DNA from: a virus
Length of the DNA stretch: 64,000 nucleotides
Reading direction: 5' to 3' (one strand)
Virus record (IMG/VR): IMGVR_UViG_3300032315_000647
Location: 50,746 to 114,745 of that record
A program made the position numbers and the translations under genes. The notes below the pieces were generated by a model. It ran no database searches. It saw only the letters and a list, made by a program, of their open reading frames with translations, and was not told the DNA's origin. Below are positions 45,746 to 55,043 of the stretch, one piece after another (within the stretch, counting starts at the first letter, position 1; the number at the start of each line of letters is the position of its first letter).

Positions 45746-46309
45746 TTAATAGAAGTTTATAATATAATTATTTCCAGAACAACCGCAGTTATTCCTGATA
45801 AAATTATCTAACATCATGTCTGCTTGAGCGTATAATTTTTGTGACTCATTTATTGCACAGTTATTAGCTGCAGCAACTGATCCTTGTATGAAGAAATAGA
45901 TAGTGTTCAAATTCACTTTAGCCTGTGTTTTGATTGCCATATCGCATTCCATCATGTCAAGTTTCATAAATGCACTGTCAAACTTTTCCTGTATCTGCTC
46001 AACACGAATAAAAGACCTCTCAACAAAGTTTTTATACGCAGGAGCTACGGAATACTTCAGATGATAAACTCCATCAGGCAGTGGTTGATACACGCCCACA
46101 GGACTTATTCCTAAGTTTGACGTAGTGTATATGTTAAAATCATTAACGCTGAAAGGTTTCATGAATGTTCCAAATCCAGGAACATTTATCTCAATGGTGG
46201 GACTATCTACAACAGGAGGATCAGTTGGGTAGATGGACGCATCAGCAACTCCTAGCGTTGTTGTATTATATGTAGGAATCACCAATATGTCTAATTTCAA
46301 ATCTGCCAT
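45746..46309 (-). CDS. Conserved structural protein
   Basis: A 187-residue protein. The N-terminal half is beta-rich with a PGFGTFMKPF loop, and the C-terminal half is helical and ends in NNCGCSGNNYIINFY. I do not recognise a named family. It lies between the hairpin at 46326-46365 and the zinc-ribbon gene, on the strand of the structural operon. A head-completion or tail-associated role is inferred from position only. Confidence 0.55.
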   Translation of the reverse strand: MADLKLDILVIPTYNTTTLGVADASIYPTDPPVVDSPTIEINVPGFGTFMKPFSVNDFNIYTTSNLGISPVGVYQPLPDGVYHLKYSVAPAYKNFVERSFIRVEQIQEKFDSAFMKLDMMECDMAIKTQAKVNLNTIYFFIQGSVAAANNCAINESQKLYAQADMMLDNFIRNNCGCSGNNYIINFY

Positions 46310-46325
46310 GTTGTTTTAAATAATT

Positions 46326-46365
46326 AAGCCAGAGGATTGAGTTTTAATCCTCTCACCTCTGGCTT
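46326..46365 (-). terminator. Terminator after the 391-residue virion protein gene
   Basis: An 11-bp stem (TAAGCCAGAGG / CCTCTGGCTTA) closes a loop that can pair further (AGAGGATT with AATCCTCT). It lies 31 nt after the stop of the 391-residue gene and is followed on the minus strand by an A/T-rich run (AATTATTTAAAA). Confidence 0.65.
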
Positions 46366-46395
46366 AGGTTATGTGATATTGTTTCCTTATTACCC

Positions 46396-47571
46396 TTACG
46401 GAATCAGAGTGCTAGTGGTAGTGGTTGTGCTAGTAGGAGTGCTACTAGTAGTCGTTGTGGTTGTAAGACACGGTCCATTTTGACTAACAACTGTACCAAG
46501 AGCTGCTTCAAGAACTGCCTCAATAGCAGTTTCCATAGTGCTACCTTTTTCAACAGCAATAATCACCATGCTATCTTCCTTGATGTAATCACCCCAGCTG
46601 TACACAGATTTGTCATACTCGTTGAACTTGATGTAATAAGTGCTGTACGTAGTACCGTCACTTACCCAGCTTTCAAAGTTCTCGTTATAACCATTCATCC
46701 TGTACAAATGCTTGAGGTAACCAGCCTGATAGCTGTAGTAGTTCTTCTCAAGTTGTGCAATTTCTGCAGAAGTACCAGTGGCATAGTTAGAACGCTGAAC
46801 AATAACAGGATTTGCAACAATGTTACAAGCATCTGTTACAATGAAGTCAGCAGTGGTTGCAGGTCCACTGTACACAAATGTACGGAACCACATCCTGTCA
46901 TACTCGTAAGGAAATGCTGCAATGTCGCAAGGCTGAGCATACTTAGTGAGTGGCTTAGCAGAAATGCGGAGAATAGCATTTGCATTATTACCAATGCGCT
47001 GAAAACTGTAGAAATCAGAGAAGGTAATGTTGTCAGGATTGATGCCAGGACCCTGGAGGCTGAAATGATAGATGATATCATCAATCAGAGCAGGAACATC
47101 AACCAGATCACAAGGATCACCACCGCAATCGCAACAAGGAGCTTGTACAGTTACAGAGCGAGTGAAACCATTGAAATACAGAGTATCCAGATAGGAAGAA
47201 TGTGCACGGAGAGTAACAGTTACAACCTCACCACACTTTACATTCCAATCAGTAACATCTGTAATCTGAGTGACAGGCGTAGGACAACCATCCACCTTGT
47301 ACCATTCAGTTACATTGCTCTTACAACCAGAACCAGACGGACAGCCTTTAATCTTATCGGAACGCTTAGAGCCTTGCAGATAAGTGTTTGTACGGCCCTG
47401 CGCAATATAAAAATAGGGAGCAGCAGCAATGTTACCAGCTGTTGCAAGACTGTAGTCATTACGGTAAATACCAACGTGACCAGCAGTGAGAAGTTGCGTA
47501 GATCCAGAGCTAGGGAGCGCAGTTTGCCCTACTGGTACTACGAAGAGAGTAGTTAATGAAAAATCAGCCAT
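46396..47571 (-). CDS. Abundant virion protein with Thr-rich C-terminal tail
   Basis: A 391-residue protein. The body is folded, with a Cys cluster (QAPCCDCGGDPCD, residues ~143-155) that could bind metal. The last ~25 residues are a Thr/Ser run (TTTTTTSSTPTSTTTTTSTL), of the same type as in the 365-residue and 2109-residue proteins. Base and codon choice resemble the MCP gene (GC-richer, few codon types) and differ from neighbours, suggesting high expression. A strong hairpin terminator follows the gene. It may be a major tail or capsid-decorating protein; the sequence does not decide. Confidence 0.6.
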   Translation of the reverse strand: MADFSLTTLFVVPVGQTALPSSGSTQLLTAGHVGIYRNDYSLATAGNIAAAPYFYIAQGRTNTYLQGSKRSDKIKGCPSGSGCKSNVTEWYKVDGCPTPVTQITDVTDWNVKCGEVVTVTLRAHSSYLDTLYFNGFTRSVTVQAPCCDCGGDPCDLVDVPALIDDIIYHFSLQGPGINPDNITFSDFYSFQRIGNNANAILRISAKPLTKYAQPCDIAAFPYEYDRMWFRTFVYSGPATTADFIVTDACNIVANPVIVQRSNYATGTSAEIAQLEKNYYSYQAGYLKHLYRMNGYNENFESWVSDGTTYSTYYIKFNEYDKSVYSWGDYIKEDSMVIIAVEKGSTMETAIEAVLEAALGTVVSQNGPCLTTTTTTSSTPTSTTTTTSTLIP

Positions 47572-47598
47572 TTTGCTTTATTTTAATGATTAAGAAAA

Positions 47599-48330
47599 CT
47601 ATTCGTTTGTTTGTATTCTGAGTTGTGCACTTTGGACAGCAGCAACATTCTCAGTGTACATTGCGAGGTTTTGAACTGTCAAGTCTACTAATTCATCCTC
47701 TAGATAGAGCTCAAGTTCGCAGTCTTGGTTTACTGAGTCAGTTCCATCGAATTTTATATATCCCTCTTTATCAATGTACACAGGATATCGCATGTAAGAC
47801 ATGTAAACTTCACTTGGTGTAAATGTACCATCTGTGAAGACACTTATCTCATCTGTCGAAAGGAAGTTGAAAGTCTCTTGATATTCAAAGCTTGGTTTGT
47901 AATGATCATTGTTCAGAATAAACTGAAGATCACCATGTTTAGCCAAATCTCTGTTTATCCAGATCTTTCTATCTTTACACACACCTTTGTCAGCCAATAT
48001 GTAACTATCAATGTAGAACATATATTTTGGCTGAAGAGCATGCAAATAAGCAAACCACTGATTTAGTTCTTTATTCTTAAGGGTGAGCTTAAGAGGTTGA
48101 TGGTTGTAGGGCATAACCAAGCTTTGTAGGTCTTCATAACGCTTCTTAAAAGCATCAAGTCCCATTCCACTCACTACACTAAAACCATCAACCTTTTGTT
48201 TTATCAGCTTAATTTGGGCTTCATTCAAAGCCAAAATTTTATCTTCTAAATTAATTTGCTGGTGTACGTTGGTTGACAGTTTATTTAGTTTCTGATCAAT
48301 CTTATATAATAAACTGTCTACCTGTATCAT
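47599..48330 (-). CDS. Conserved head-tail module protein
   Basis: A 243-residue protein with an N-terminal coiled coil (KIDQKLNKLSTNVHQQINLED) and a C-terminal beta-rich half. There is no enzyme motif. The start overlaps the stop of the 322-residue gene by 4 nt (ATGA type), so the two are translated together. By order after the MCP it is probably a connector or head-completion protein of the crAss-like set. Confidence 0.55.
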   Translation of the reverse strand: MIQVDSLLYKIDQKLNKLSTNVHQQINLEDKILALNEAQIKLIKQKVDGFSVVSGMGLDAFKKRYEDLQSLVMPYNHQPLKLTLKNKELNQWFAYLHALQPKYMFYIDSYILADKGVCKDRKIWINRDLAKHGDLQFILNNDHYKPSFEYQETFNFLSTDEISVFTDGTFTPSEVYMSYMRYPVYIDKEGYIKFDGTDSVNQDCELELYLEDELVDLTVQNLAMYTENVAAVQSAQLRIQTNE

Positions 48331-49295
48331 ACTGCAGCTAATTTCTTAGTTTTTAGTTTTCCTTCAAGAGTGAGAAGCAAATCTTGATTATCATCATCAG
48401 AGAGTTGTTTAATTAGATCGTCCTCATCTTTTGCTATTTCAAACTCACCTTCATATATCTTACCGTTAGGTTTAAGTCTATATATAGAGTGAGCAATTGC
48501 TTGTTTCACCAAATCCTTGATATGGAGTAAGTTATCCTTCATGTCAGCAAAGCGTGTGAACACTTCGACAGGATTAAGTCCTTGATACTTACCGTTTTTA
48601 AATTCGGTTTGTTTGAGAACATTATCTACAAGATTGTAAACTGCTTCCTCTTTAGTATCATCAGTTACAGGTAGTCCCAACAAGCGTGCAACTTTCCTTT
48701 TTCTCTCAGGAGTCATGCTGTCAAACTTGACAATTGCCTTGTTAATGAGTTGTTTCTTCTTAAACAGAACAGCATTTTCAAGCTCATCATCAGCTACATA
48801 AAACTGTGAATCTGCAGGATATTCACCCCTCTCCCACGCTTGATAAGAGCTTGCGATAGTAGGGTGAACTCGTAACCAAGAAAAAGCTAGTTCTTGAAAA
48901 GGAATGGACAGATCAAAGAAGTTATCACCATCCAAAAGCTTAACAGGTTGAACATGCAATGTGTCATTTGTAGATGTAGACAGTCCGTAATTCCAGAAAG
49001 TTGAACGAGGACCAAGATCAATATCTCCAAGAGCAGCTTGCAATTTAGCTTTCAACTTTGTAACACGCTCAATTTCCATTTCTCTTTCCAAAGGATCTTG
49101 AATTCTACGGATGTATGCAGCATCAGGATCTATTCCAGTTCTGTATTTACCATCCAACTCTTTGTAAGGATATTTGAAAACTCCTGTTCCAGGAATACGT
49201 GTTAATCCTTTCAAAGAAAGTCCACCTTGCATCGTTTGAAGCTGAGAGTTGTTATACTCTTTCTTAATTGTTGAGATTTTACCTAACTTACCCAT
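48327..49295 (-). CDS. Conserved protein following the major capsid gene
   Basis: A 322-residue protein, mostly helical, without recognisable catalytic residues. The C-terminus is acidic, then basic (QLSDDDNQDLLLTLEGKLKT). It is the first gene after the MCP and its terminator-like structures. Its start is preceded by a leader almost the same as that of the scaffold gene (see 49296-49323). Proteins at this place in crAss-like phages are virion components, so a portal- or capsid-associated role is inferred. Confidence 0.55.
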   Translation of the reverse strand: MGKLGKISTIKKEYNNSQLQTMQGGLSLKGLTRIPGTGVFKYPYKELDGKYRTGIDPDAAYIRRIQDPLEREMEIERVTKLKAKLQAALGDIDLGPRSTFWNYGLSTSTNDTLHVQPVKLLDGDNFFDLSIPFQELAFSWLRVHPTIASSYQAWERGEYPADSQFYVADDELENAVLFKKKQLINKAIVKFDSMTPERKRKVARLLGLPVTDDTKEEAVYNLVDNVLKQTEFKNGKYQGLNPVEVFTRFADMKDNLLHIKDLVKQAIAHSIYRLKPNGKIYEGEFEIAKDEDDLIKQLSDDDNQDLLLTLEGKLKTKKLAAV

Positions 49296-49323
49296 ATGTA
49301 GTTTTTGTTTATTTGGTTTATTT
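49296..49323 (-). promoter_or_regulatory. Conserved translation leader of the 322-residue gene
   Basis: On the minus strand the 28 nt before and into the ATG read AAATAAACCAAATAAACA then AAAACTACATATG. The scaffold gene at 52315 has nearly the same leader. Both are A-rich and have no Shine-Dalgarno, as expected for Bacteroidetes ribosomes. Confidence 0.45.
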
Positions 49324-49383
49324 GCAGAGTGTCCCCTTTAACGGGCAGTGCTTACAGACACATATCTGTTACACGCACTCTGT
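49324..49383 (-). ncRNA. Three-way-junction RNA element between MCP and the next gene
   Basis: An 8-bp outer stem (49324-49331 with 49376-49383, one G-U) encloses two hairpins: CCC/GGG around 49333-49346 and ACAGA/TCTGT around 49354-49369. The layout resembles a tRNA lacking the D arm, but no canonical T-loop is present. It would be part of the MCP-downstream transcript or of the leader of the next gene. Confidence 0.4.
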
Positions 49384-49387
49384 GATT

Positions 49388-49461
49388 GAGAAGAGCTCCC
49401 CCACAGGGATTGTGGGGGGTACTCTCTTCTCGGTATTGGGTCTAGGAATACTATTCCTAGA
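49388..49461 (-). terminator. Double hairpin terminator after the major capsid gene
   Basis: Read on the minus strand, a perfect 9-bp stem with a 3-nt loop (49461-49441) comes 9 nt after the MCP stop. It is followed by a long GC-rich hairpin (49431-49388) with outer GAGAAGAG/CTCTTCTC and inner CCCCCACA/TGTGGGGG pairs. These may terminate most transcripts or protect the MCP mRNA 3' end. Confidence 0.65.
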
Positions 49462-49469
49462 GAGGATCC

Positions 49470-51023
49470 TTAGAACTGCGGGATCTCTTCAATCAAGACT
49501 GTGCGAGACAGATCTTCAATGAATACATCACAACGGTCTTTCATCCAGATTTCATAACCAGGGAACTTGTTGGCAGAGCTCATACCTTGAGACTTAGCAA
49601 AGCCCAGGTGATGACGAGTACCATCAATATAACCCCAAGTCATAGAAGGCGCACCCTTCATACGAACTTCACGGATGTTGTTAACCAGAGAACCATCAGA
49701 CATCGGAGATACGTCAAACACCATGAATACAGGGGTAGACTTCTTATTCTGACCAAATTCCAGGTTAGTTTGAGGCAGATCAAGTTCCTTCAGGTGAATC
49801 AGTTCAACACGACCAGTCTCACGAGTAACCATTGCATCGAATGCAAAGTTGTAAGTGATGTGTTGACCTTCGCCTTGCATGTAACGGTTACCGCTATCAG
49901 CCATGAAGGTAAGACCGCTATTCAAAGCGTCATTCTTCAAAGCCTGCTGGAACACATCAAAGCCTGCTTCATTGGTGTACATTTTAACCCTACGGTCTTT
50001 AACATCCACCCTACGATAGAACAGATCACCAAATACAGAACGAATCAGATTTGCAGTGAATTCACCACGGTTGTACTGAACAAGGTTACCGTTGTTACGC
50101 ATCCTGTGATATACACCAGCAGACGTGCGCTTAACTTCTTGCTTAGAACCATTGGTCTTAACAGTACCTGGACGAGACCAAATCATACGCTTAACTTTCA
50201 GTTCAAGCATAGACTTACGCATCCAGAACTCAATGAACGGTTCCCACTTAACATCGTTACGAGTGAGAGGGAGCTGGTTCCTACGCTGAGGAGCATATAC
50301 CAGAATATCCAAAGGACGACCAGAACTATCACGCATCATTTTGTCATCAGCCCACTCAGTGATCTTATGCTCAAAACCATAAGCACTACCGAGGGATTCA
50401 AACATAGTGATTTGCTCACCCAGACGAGGAAGACCAAGCAGATCCTGATCAAACTCACCAATTGCAGCATCTACCAGCTCAAGTTCAATACCAACTTGCA
50501 GGAAGGTGGGGCTTACAAAATCCACAGTGGGATTGTCAGTCACCAGGGTGAAGCTATAAAGGTAGCCCATGTTCCAAGGAACAGGATCCTTAATAACATA
50601 AAAACGAGGACCATACTGGCGAGAACCAACAGAAACGATTGCATTCTTAGAGAATTCGTTAGTGTCAATAACCAATTGGAACTCTTGACCATCAATACCA
50701 GGCTTGTCCAAATCAAGCGTAGACTGGGGAACATCAATGATCTTGGGGAATTTGTACGGAACAGCTACTTGCCACTTCCACGCATCACTATTGTTGTCAA
50801 TGTAATACGGAGTGGACTTGTTGATCATGTCAAGAAAGTCGTTACTGTACAGAGAGCTCTGAGTATAGAGACTGATGATCTTCTTATCGTAATCAGCAGG
50901 CTCAGTTGAGTGAAAGCTCTCCAGGTGGTTAGCGTCCGTTAGCTTACCTACAGCACGCTTGTCCATAGAAGCAACACGAGCATACGTGAAGCCAGTTAGA
51001 CCTGGGATTGTTTGAATTGCCAT
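49470..51023 (-). CDS. Major capsid protein
   Basis: A 517-residue protein with segments I associate with crAss-like major capsid proteins (HK97 fold), such as RPLDILVYAPQRRNQLPLTR and EFWMRKSMLELKVKRMIWSR. It has no signal or membrane segments. It follows the acidic scaffold gene by 26 nt, and portal and terminase lie upstream, the usual order. Codon and base use are visibly different from most neighbours: GC-richer with repeated use of few codons, as in highly expressed genes. That same bias leaves a 440-codon stop-free antisense frame. Two hairpins follow the stop. The call is secure from order and family resemblance. Confidence 0.85.
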   Translation of the reverse strand: MAIQTIPGLTGFTYARVASMDKRAVGKLTDANHLESFHSTEPADYDKKIISLYTQSSLYSNDFLDMINKSTPYYIDNNSDAWKWQVAVPYKFPKIIDVPQSTLDLDKPGIDGQEFQLVIDTNEFSKNAIVSVGSRQYGPRFYVIKDPVPWNMGYLYSFTLVTDNPTVDFVSPTFLQVGIELELVDAAIGEFDQDLLGLPRLGEQITMFESLGSAYGFEHKITEWADDKMMRDSSGRPLDILVYAPQRRNQLPLTRNDVKWEPFIEFWMRKSMLELKVKRMIWSRPGTVKTNGSKQEVKRTSAGVYHRMRNNGNLVQYNRGEFTANLIRSVFGDLFYRRVDVKDRRVKMYTNEAGFDVFQQALKNDALNSGLTFMADSGNRYMQGEGQHITYNFAFDAMVTRETGRVELIHLKELDLPQTNLEFGQNKKSTPVFMVFDVSPMSDGSLVNNIREVRMKGAPSMTWGYIDGTRHHLGFAKSQGMSSANKFPGYEIWMKDRCDVFIEDLSRTVLIEEIPQF

Positions 51024-51049
51024 TTTTTAACCCTTTTGTTTATTAAAAT

Positions 51050-52315
51050 TTATAAGAACCATGAATTTTGTTTAGATGGCTGACTACCACTGCTTGGTGA
51101 CTTAGTACGAGTGACTTGTCTAGCAACTTCCCCAAACAGTTCATTGGATTTCTTTGAAACCCCTGTTTTCTGGATGGTGGATAGAGTTGGGTCTTTTTCA
51201 AGAATTTTTAGCAGTAGGGCAACCTTAACTTTTGTTGCATGGTTCTCAGGTCTCTTCAATTCCAAGATGGTTTTGTCGAAATCAGTGAGAGTTTCACCGC
51301 TTGCTGTTTTATACTTATCCACCAGCAGGAAGTCTTGTAGTTCGTTTGCCAACTTAGGATTGATGGGAATACCATCAAACTCTTTTGTTTTCAGTTTGTC
51401 CTGTAGGACTTGCTGAACATTCTGGATGTATTGGTTTTTAACTGCTTGTTTCTGTTGAAGCTCTTGTTCAGCCCTCTGTTCCATTTGAGCGAGTTTTTGG
51501 GCTTCCTTTTTAACCAACACTTTATGATGTTTTGTAGCTACGGTTTCCAGATCACCATAGTTCTTCAGCCTTTCCACTTCTGTATCTACATCTTCCGCTT
51601 CAAAACCTTGATCAGAAAGAGCTTGCCTAATTACTGCCACTTGATTATTCTCTTGTGACAAATCCATTTCAGCAAAACTCACTACATTATTATATGTACC
51701 AAAATATTCTTTTGGACTAACTCCTTTTACGAATATAGCATCGAACGCTTGTTGATAGTCTTCGCCAAACTGACCAATGAAGTTTTGTACCATCTCAACA
51801 GCACCTTTCTTCTTCTCATTTTGAAAACGTTCAAGGAATGCTTCAGGAGTGGAGATATCTATATCATCTTCATCCTCATCCTTTGAGAAGACACCAAGTT
51901 TGAACAAGTCACGAGAAAGTGCGGTGAATTGATTAGTTTCATCATCCTCTTGTTCATCACCTGCAGGTTCTTTTGATTCAACTGCTTTTGCAGGTTTGGT
52001 GACAGGTTCATCATTATCATCATCATCTTCATCTCCATCATTGTCACCAAGAAAGTTTGAAATGAGGTCCTGAGCAGAAGGCTCTTTTCCATCTTCATTA
52101 GGAACAACTTCTTTTCCTTTGGGAACATCAGGTTTTTGAGATGGGGGAGGGTCTTGCACACCCTTCACGATTTCTTGTATAGTATCAGGACTACTTGTGG
52201 AAGTTTCAGGAGCCATTAAATCATTAATTAGCTCTGCACCTCCAGGTCCCACCATTTCCATAGTATTTTCAATACTAAAATTGCCGAATGACGGACTATC
52301 AAGGTTCTCAGCCAT
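51050..52315 (-). CDS. Scaffold-like acidic protein before the capsid gene
   Basis: A 421-residue, highly charged protein. Residues ~85-130 are acidic low complexity (GDNDGDEDDDDNDEP); the centre is helical and contains a Glu/Gln-rich coiled coil (EAQKLAQMEQRAEQELQQKQ). The C-terminus is basic and Ser-rich (TRTKSPSSGSQPSKQNSWFL). Size, charge and place between portal and MCP are those of a capsid scaffolding protein. A host-type promoter lies at 52348-52378. No protease motif is visible. Confidence 0.65.
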   Translation of the reverse strand: MAENLDSPSFGNFSIENTMEMVGPGGAELINDLMAPETSTSSPDTIQEIVKGVQDPPPSQKPDVPKGKEVVPNEDGKEPSAQDLISNFLGDNDGDEDDDDNDEPVTKPAKAVESKEPAGDEQEDDETNQFTALSRDLFKLGVFSKDEDEDDIDISTPEAFLERFQNEKKKGAVEMVQNFIGQFGEDYQQAFDAIFVKGVSPKEYFGTYNNVVSFAEMDLSQENNQVAVIRQALSDQGFEAEDVDTEVERLKNYGDLETVATKHHKVLVKKEAQKLAQMEQRAEQELQQKQAVKNQYIQNVQQVLQDKLKTKEFDGIPINPKLANELQDFLLVDKYKTASGETLTDFDKTILELKRPENHATKVKVALLLKILEKDPTLSTIQKTGVSKKSNELFGEVARQVTRTKSPSSGSQPSKQNSWFL

Positions 52316-52347
52316 ATGTAGTTTATTTTATTTGGTTTATACGCCCG

Positions 52348-52378
52348 TAAAAGTATATTGATTGAGTTGAATAACAAA
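52348..52378 (-). promoter_or_regulatory. Promoter of the scaffold-capsid genes
   Basis: Minus strand: TTTG (52378-52375), 19 nt, TACTTTTA (52355-52348), one mismatch to TAnnTTTG with ideal spacing. It lies 32 nt before the scaffold ATG in the 145-bp gap after the portal gene's upstream boundary. The leader after it matches that of the 322-residue gene. Confidence 0.5.
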
Positions 52379-52460
52379 GAGTTATGTTATAATTACATTC
52401 GTTTTCAAATATAATATAGCATTAATACATTCATTTACTATAATCAAGATTGTTTTTTAG

Positions 52461-55043
52461 TTATTTCTGTTTACTTGCTCTATTCTTAGCATTCATTTTT
52501 GCTATCTCAAGATCATTCTTTTGGTTCTCTCTAGCCACCTTCAACTTCTCTCTTTCAATCTCAAGCTTTTGAAGATTCTGAACATTCTTGGCTTGAATGT
52601 CTGCCATTTTGGTTTCATAATCTTTGCTTGTACGTGATTGCTCAGCTGTAAGTTTTTGAATCTCAAGTACATCAGGTACACCAGTTTGATCTGCATCTGT
52701 CAGAGGTCCTGATTTTGCTTCAGCAGCAATCAGAGCAATCTCTTTCTTATTTATCCTATCCAGCTCATTCTGGTAATTCTGATTTGCAATGTCTTGTTCT
52801 TTCTGAAGCATCGCTTGCTGCATTTGAGCAGCTGCAATCTCCCTCTGTTGTTCAATCTGCTGCTGTTGTTGTTGCATCTGCTGATCTTGCATTTGAATTT
52901 GCCTGTCTCGCAGATCTTTGAACACCTTCTTCATAGCCCTCATAGACTTAGTGCTGTAGAGTTCTATTACATCATACAAACTTCCACCATTCTGGATAAT
53001 GGCTTGAGACAATCCTCTAAGCTCATCGAACATTTGTTTATCTTCAGGACGATTTGTAAGGAACACTTTCAAATCACGAAACTTAAGATCAGACCCATTC
53101 ACTTGTACAAATGCACTTTCTCCTTCAGAAGTGATGTAAGAGAGCGTTGATTGGGGTTTTTTGCTTTCTGTGTAAAGAGCAGCATCAATAATAGCTTGAT
53201 AGAGTTGACCCATTACATATTCATGTGCCACAAACAGAGGTTCTGTTTGAGAATATGATTGTTGAACAGCAGCATTCACACCTGTAGCAGATTCACTAGC
53301 TGCAACAGATCCCATGCGCTGTCTAGTCATACCTACAAGTTCCCAACACTCACTCTTTAACTGTTGAGCAAGTGTGTAACGAGATTGAATCTCCTGTGTG
53401 CGTGTCATGTCAATATCCCTGAACTGATTAAATGAACTTGGACTCTTCAAGTTCTCAGGACTATCATCAATGAACACTACACCCCTATTACGAGCTTCCA
53501 TTTCCCAAATGTCAAGAGCATCTTGTGCATCACCATCCTTTGGAATAGGAATATGCCTGATAGACATCAATTGTACTTTACCTACCTCTTTCTCAAGAAG
53601 TTTGTAAAGCTGATTCATACAAACGTTATACAACACTTGGAAAGGTTTCATTAAGTCTACAAGACTCTTTGCTTCCGTGTTCTTCACCTCAAAGGTGGTT
53701 CCAATAATAGGACAATAATCAAGAAGTTTGAATGGTTTGATGTGATAGATGTCTGGACCAATCTTAATTCCCTGATACCATTGGTTTATCCATCCCCATT
53801 CCAAAGATTGTTGTGTAGGAATAGTTCCAGATTTGTAATTCTCATCTACAAGAATAGATTGTTCATTACCAAGCTCGTCTGTGTAAATCACCTTACCAAT
53901 CTTCTTCTTACTAATCCAATAGGATCTTACAACAACGTATTTATAACCAAATGAGCTTACGTTAGACGTAAGTCCCAAGAAGTCCTTCAACCCATCGTTG
54001 TTTTCTTTCATCTCACTCTCAATAATCATTCTTGTCTGAAGGACAAGAGGATCATAAGTGTCATACATCACTGAATCTATACCAGGAATTGCATCAGGGT
54101 TACCCAAGTTTGATTCCCTAACATTAATCAGTCCATAATCTTGCAGAGAGCTCCTGAGATGGTCAATTTCTTCTTTAGTGAGGTCAGGGATACTTTCAAT
54201 AATTTCTGAAAGTTCCATAACCTGAACTGTACCAGCGGCATAAGCCCCTTGAGCTCTACCTGTAGGATCAGAGATCCACTTACGATCAGGAGTTGTAAGA
54301 AACCAAGTGTTTTTTGGGTTAGCCACTTCAATGTTAAATCCAAGCTTTGAGTTGTCTTCATATATATGATAGAATTCTCTTCCAGATATCAGCATATCAC
54401 GAAATGCATCCTCTGATTTTTCTTTCAGATTGAATTCTGCTTTCTGACACGTAAGAACGTGATTTGCCCATTTTTCAGCAACAGATGTATAGCTGTCTAG
54501 AACATCCTTCACCTGATCCATGCTCATTTGCTGCAACTCTTCAGGATCAATTTCTTCACCATTCATAGCAGCTTGCTGCATCATTTTTTGCTTCACCTGA
54601 TTGATTACATATTGCTGAAGGATTTCAGTTTTGAACTGCAATTCTTCAGACTTACTGTCATCATCAAATGCTTTCACCCTGAATGTGTCAGGACGTTTTG
54701 TAATCTCACCCACCAATTCATTCACAGGTGTGGTCATAATGGAATACATCTTTACATATGCAGGAAGCTGTAAATCAGCAGTTAGCATATCTGTAAATGA
54801 CCTCACCTGGGGCTCTTGATAGAAGTCTTCCATTCTAAGAATACCTTTGATCAGGTCATAGTTTTTGACAAACGTATCCCTGTTCTTTACATACTCAGCA
54901 TATGCCTTGTTTGCAAAGTAGTCCATTGTATTCTTTATCCAACTCTCATCCTGTTTTTCTTTGTCAGTTTTAAACTGGTCAGGAAATATATTGAGATAGG
55001 CATACCTAATTGTAGCGTCTTTGGTATATCTAATAATTGCCAT
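52461..55043 (-). CDS. Portal protein
   Basis: An 860-residue protein between TerL and scaffold. The N-terminal two thirds show the mixed alpha/beta composition of crAss-like portals, with RSFTDMLTADLQLPAYVKMY and later LVGMTRQRMGSVAASESATG, a stretch common in these portals. The C-terminal ~150 residues are a Gln-rich coiled coil (QMQDQQMQQQQQQIEQQREI), ending in a basic tail; this matches the long helical barrel. Portal dodecamers form the DNA channel and packaging motor dock. The start overlaps the stop of TerL by 1 nt, so translation is coupled. Confidence 0.85.
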   Translation of the reverse strand: MAIIRYTKDATIRYAYLNIFPDQFKTDKEKQDESWIKNTMDYFANKAYAEYVKNRDTFVKNYDLIKGILRMEDFYQEPQVRSFTDMLTADLQLPAYVKMYSIMTTPVNELVGEITKRPDTFRVKAFDDDSKSEELQFKTEILQQYVINQVKQKMMQQAAMNGEEIDPEELQQMSMDQVKDVLDSYTSVAEKWANHVLTCQKAEFNLKEKSEDAFRDMLISGREFYHIYEDNSKLGFNIEVANPKNTWFLTTPDRKWISDPTGRAQGAYAAGTVQVMELSEIIESIPDLTKEEIDHLRSSLQDYGLINVRESNLGNPDAIPGIDSVMYDTYDPLVLQTRMIIESEMKENNDGLKDFLGLTSNVSSFGYKYVVVRSYWISKKKIGKVIYTDELGNEQSILVDENYKSGTIPTQQSLEWGWINQWYQGIKIGPDIYHIKPFKLLDYCPIIGTTFEVKNTEAKSLVDLMKPFQVLYNVCMNQLYKLLEKEVGKVQLMSIRHIPIPKDGDAQDALDIWEMEARNRGVVFIDDSPENLKSPSSFNQFRDIDMTRTQEIQSRYTLAQQLKSECWELVGMTRQRMGSVAASESATGVNAAVQQSYSQTEPLFVAHEYVMGQLYQAIIDAALYTESKKPQSTLSYITSEGESAFVQVNGSDLKFRDLKVFLTNRPEDKQMFDELRGLSQAIIQNGGSLYDVIELYSTKSMRAMKKVFKDLRDRQIQMQDQQMQQQQQQIEQQREIAAAQMQQAMLQKEQDIANQNYQNELDRINKKEIALIAAEAKSGPLTDADQTGVPDVLEIQKLTAEQSRTSKDYETKMADIQAKNVQNLQKLEIEREKLKVARENQKNDLEIAKMNAKNRASKQK

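Noticed and set aside
46480-47556. 358-codon open frame on the plus strand
   Set aside because: Antisense of a codon-biased virion gene. The sense frame has a Cys cluster and fits the operon; the antisense has no domain and would face the operon.
49587-50909. 440-codon open frame on the plus strand
   Set aside because: Antisense of the major capsid gene, left open by its narrow codon choice.
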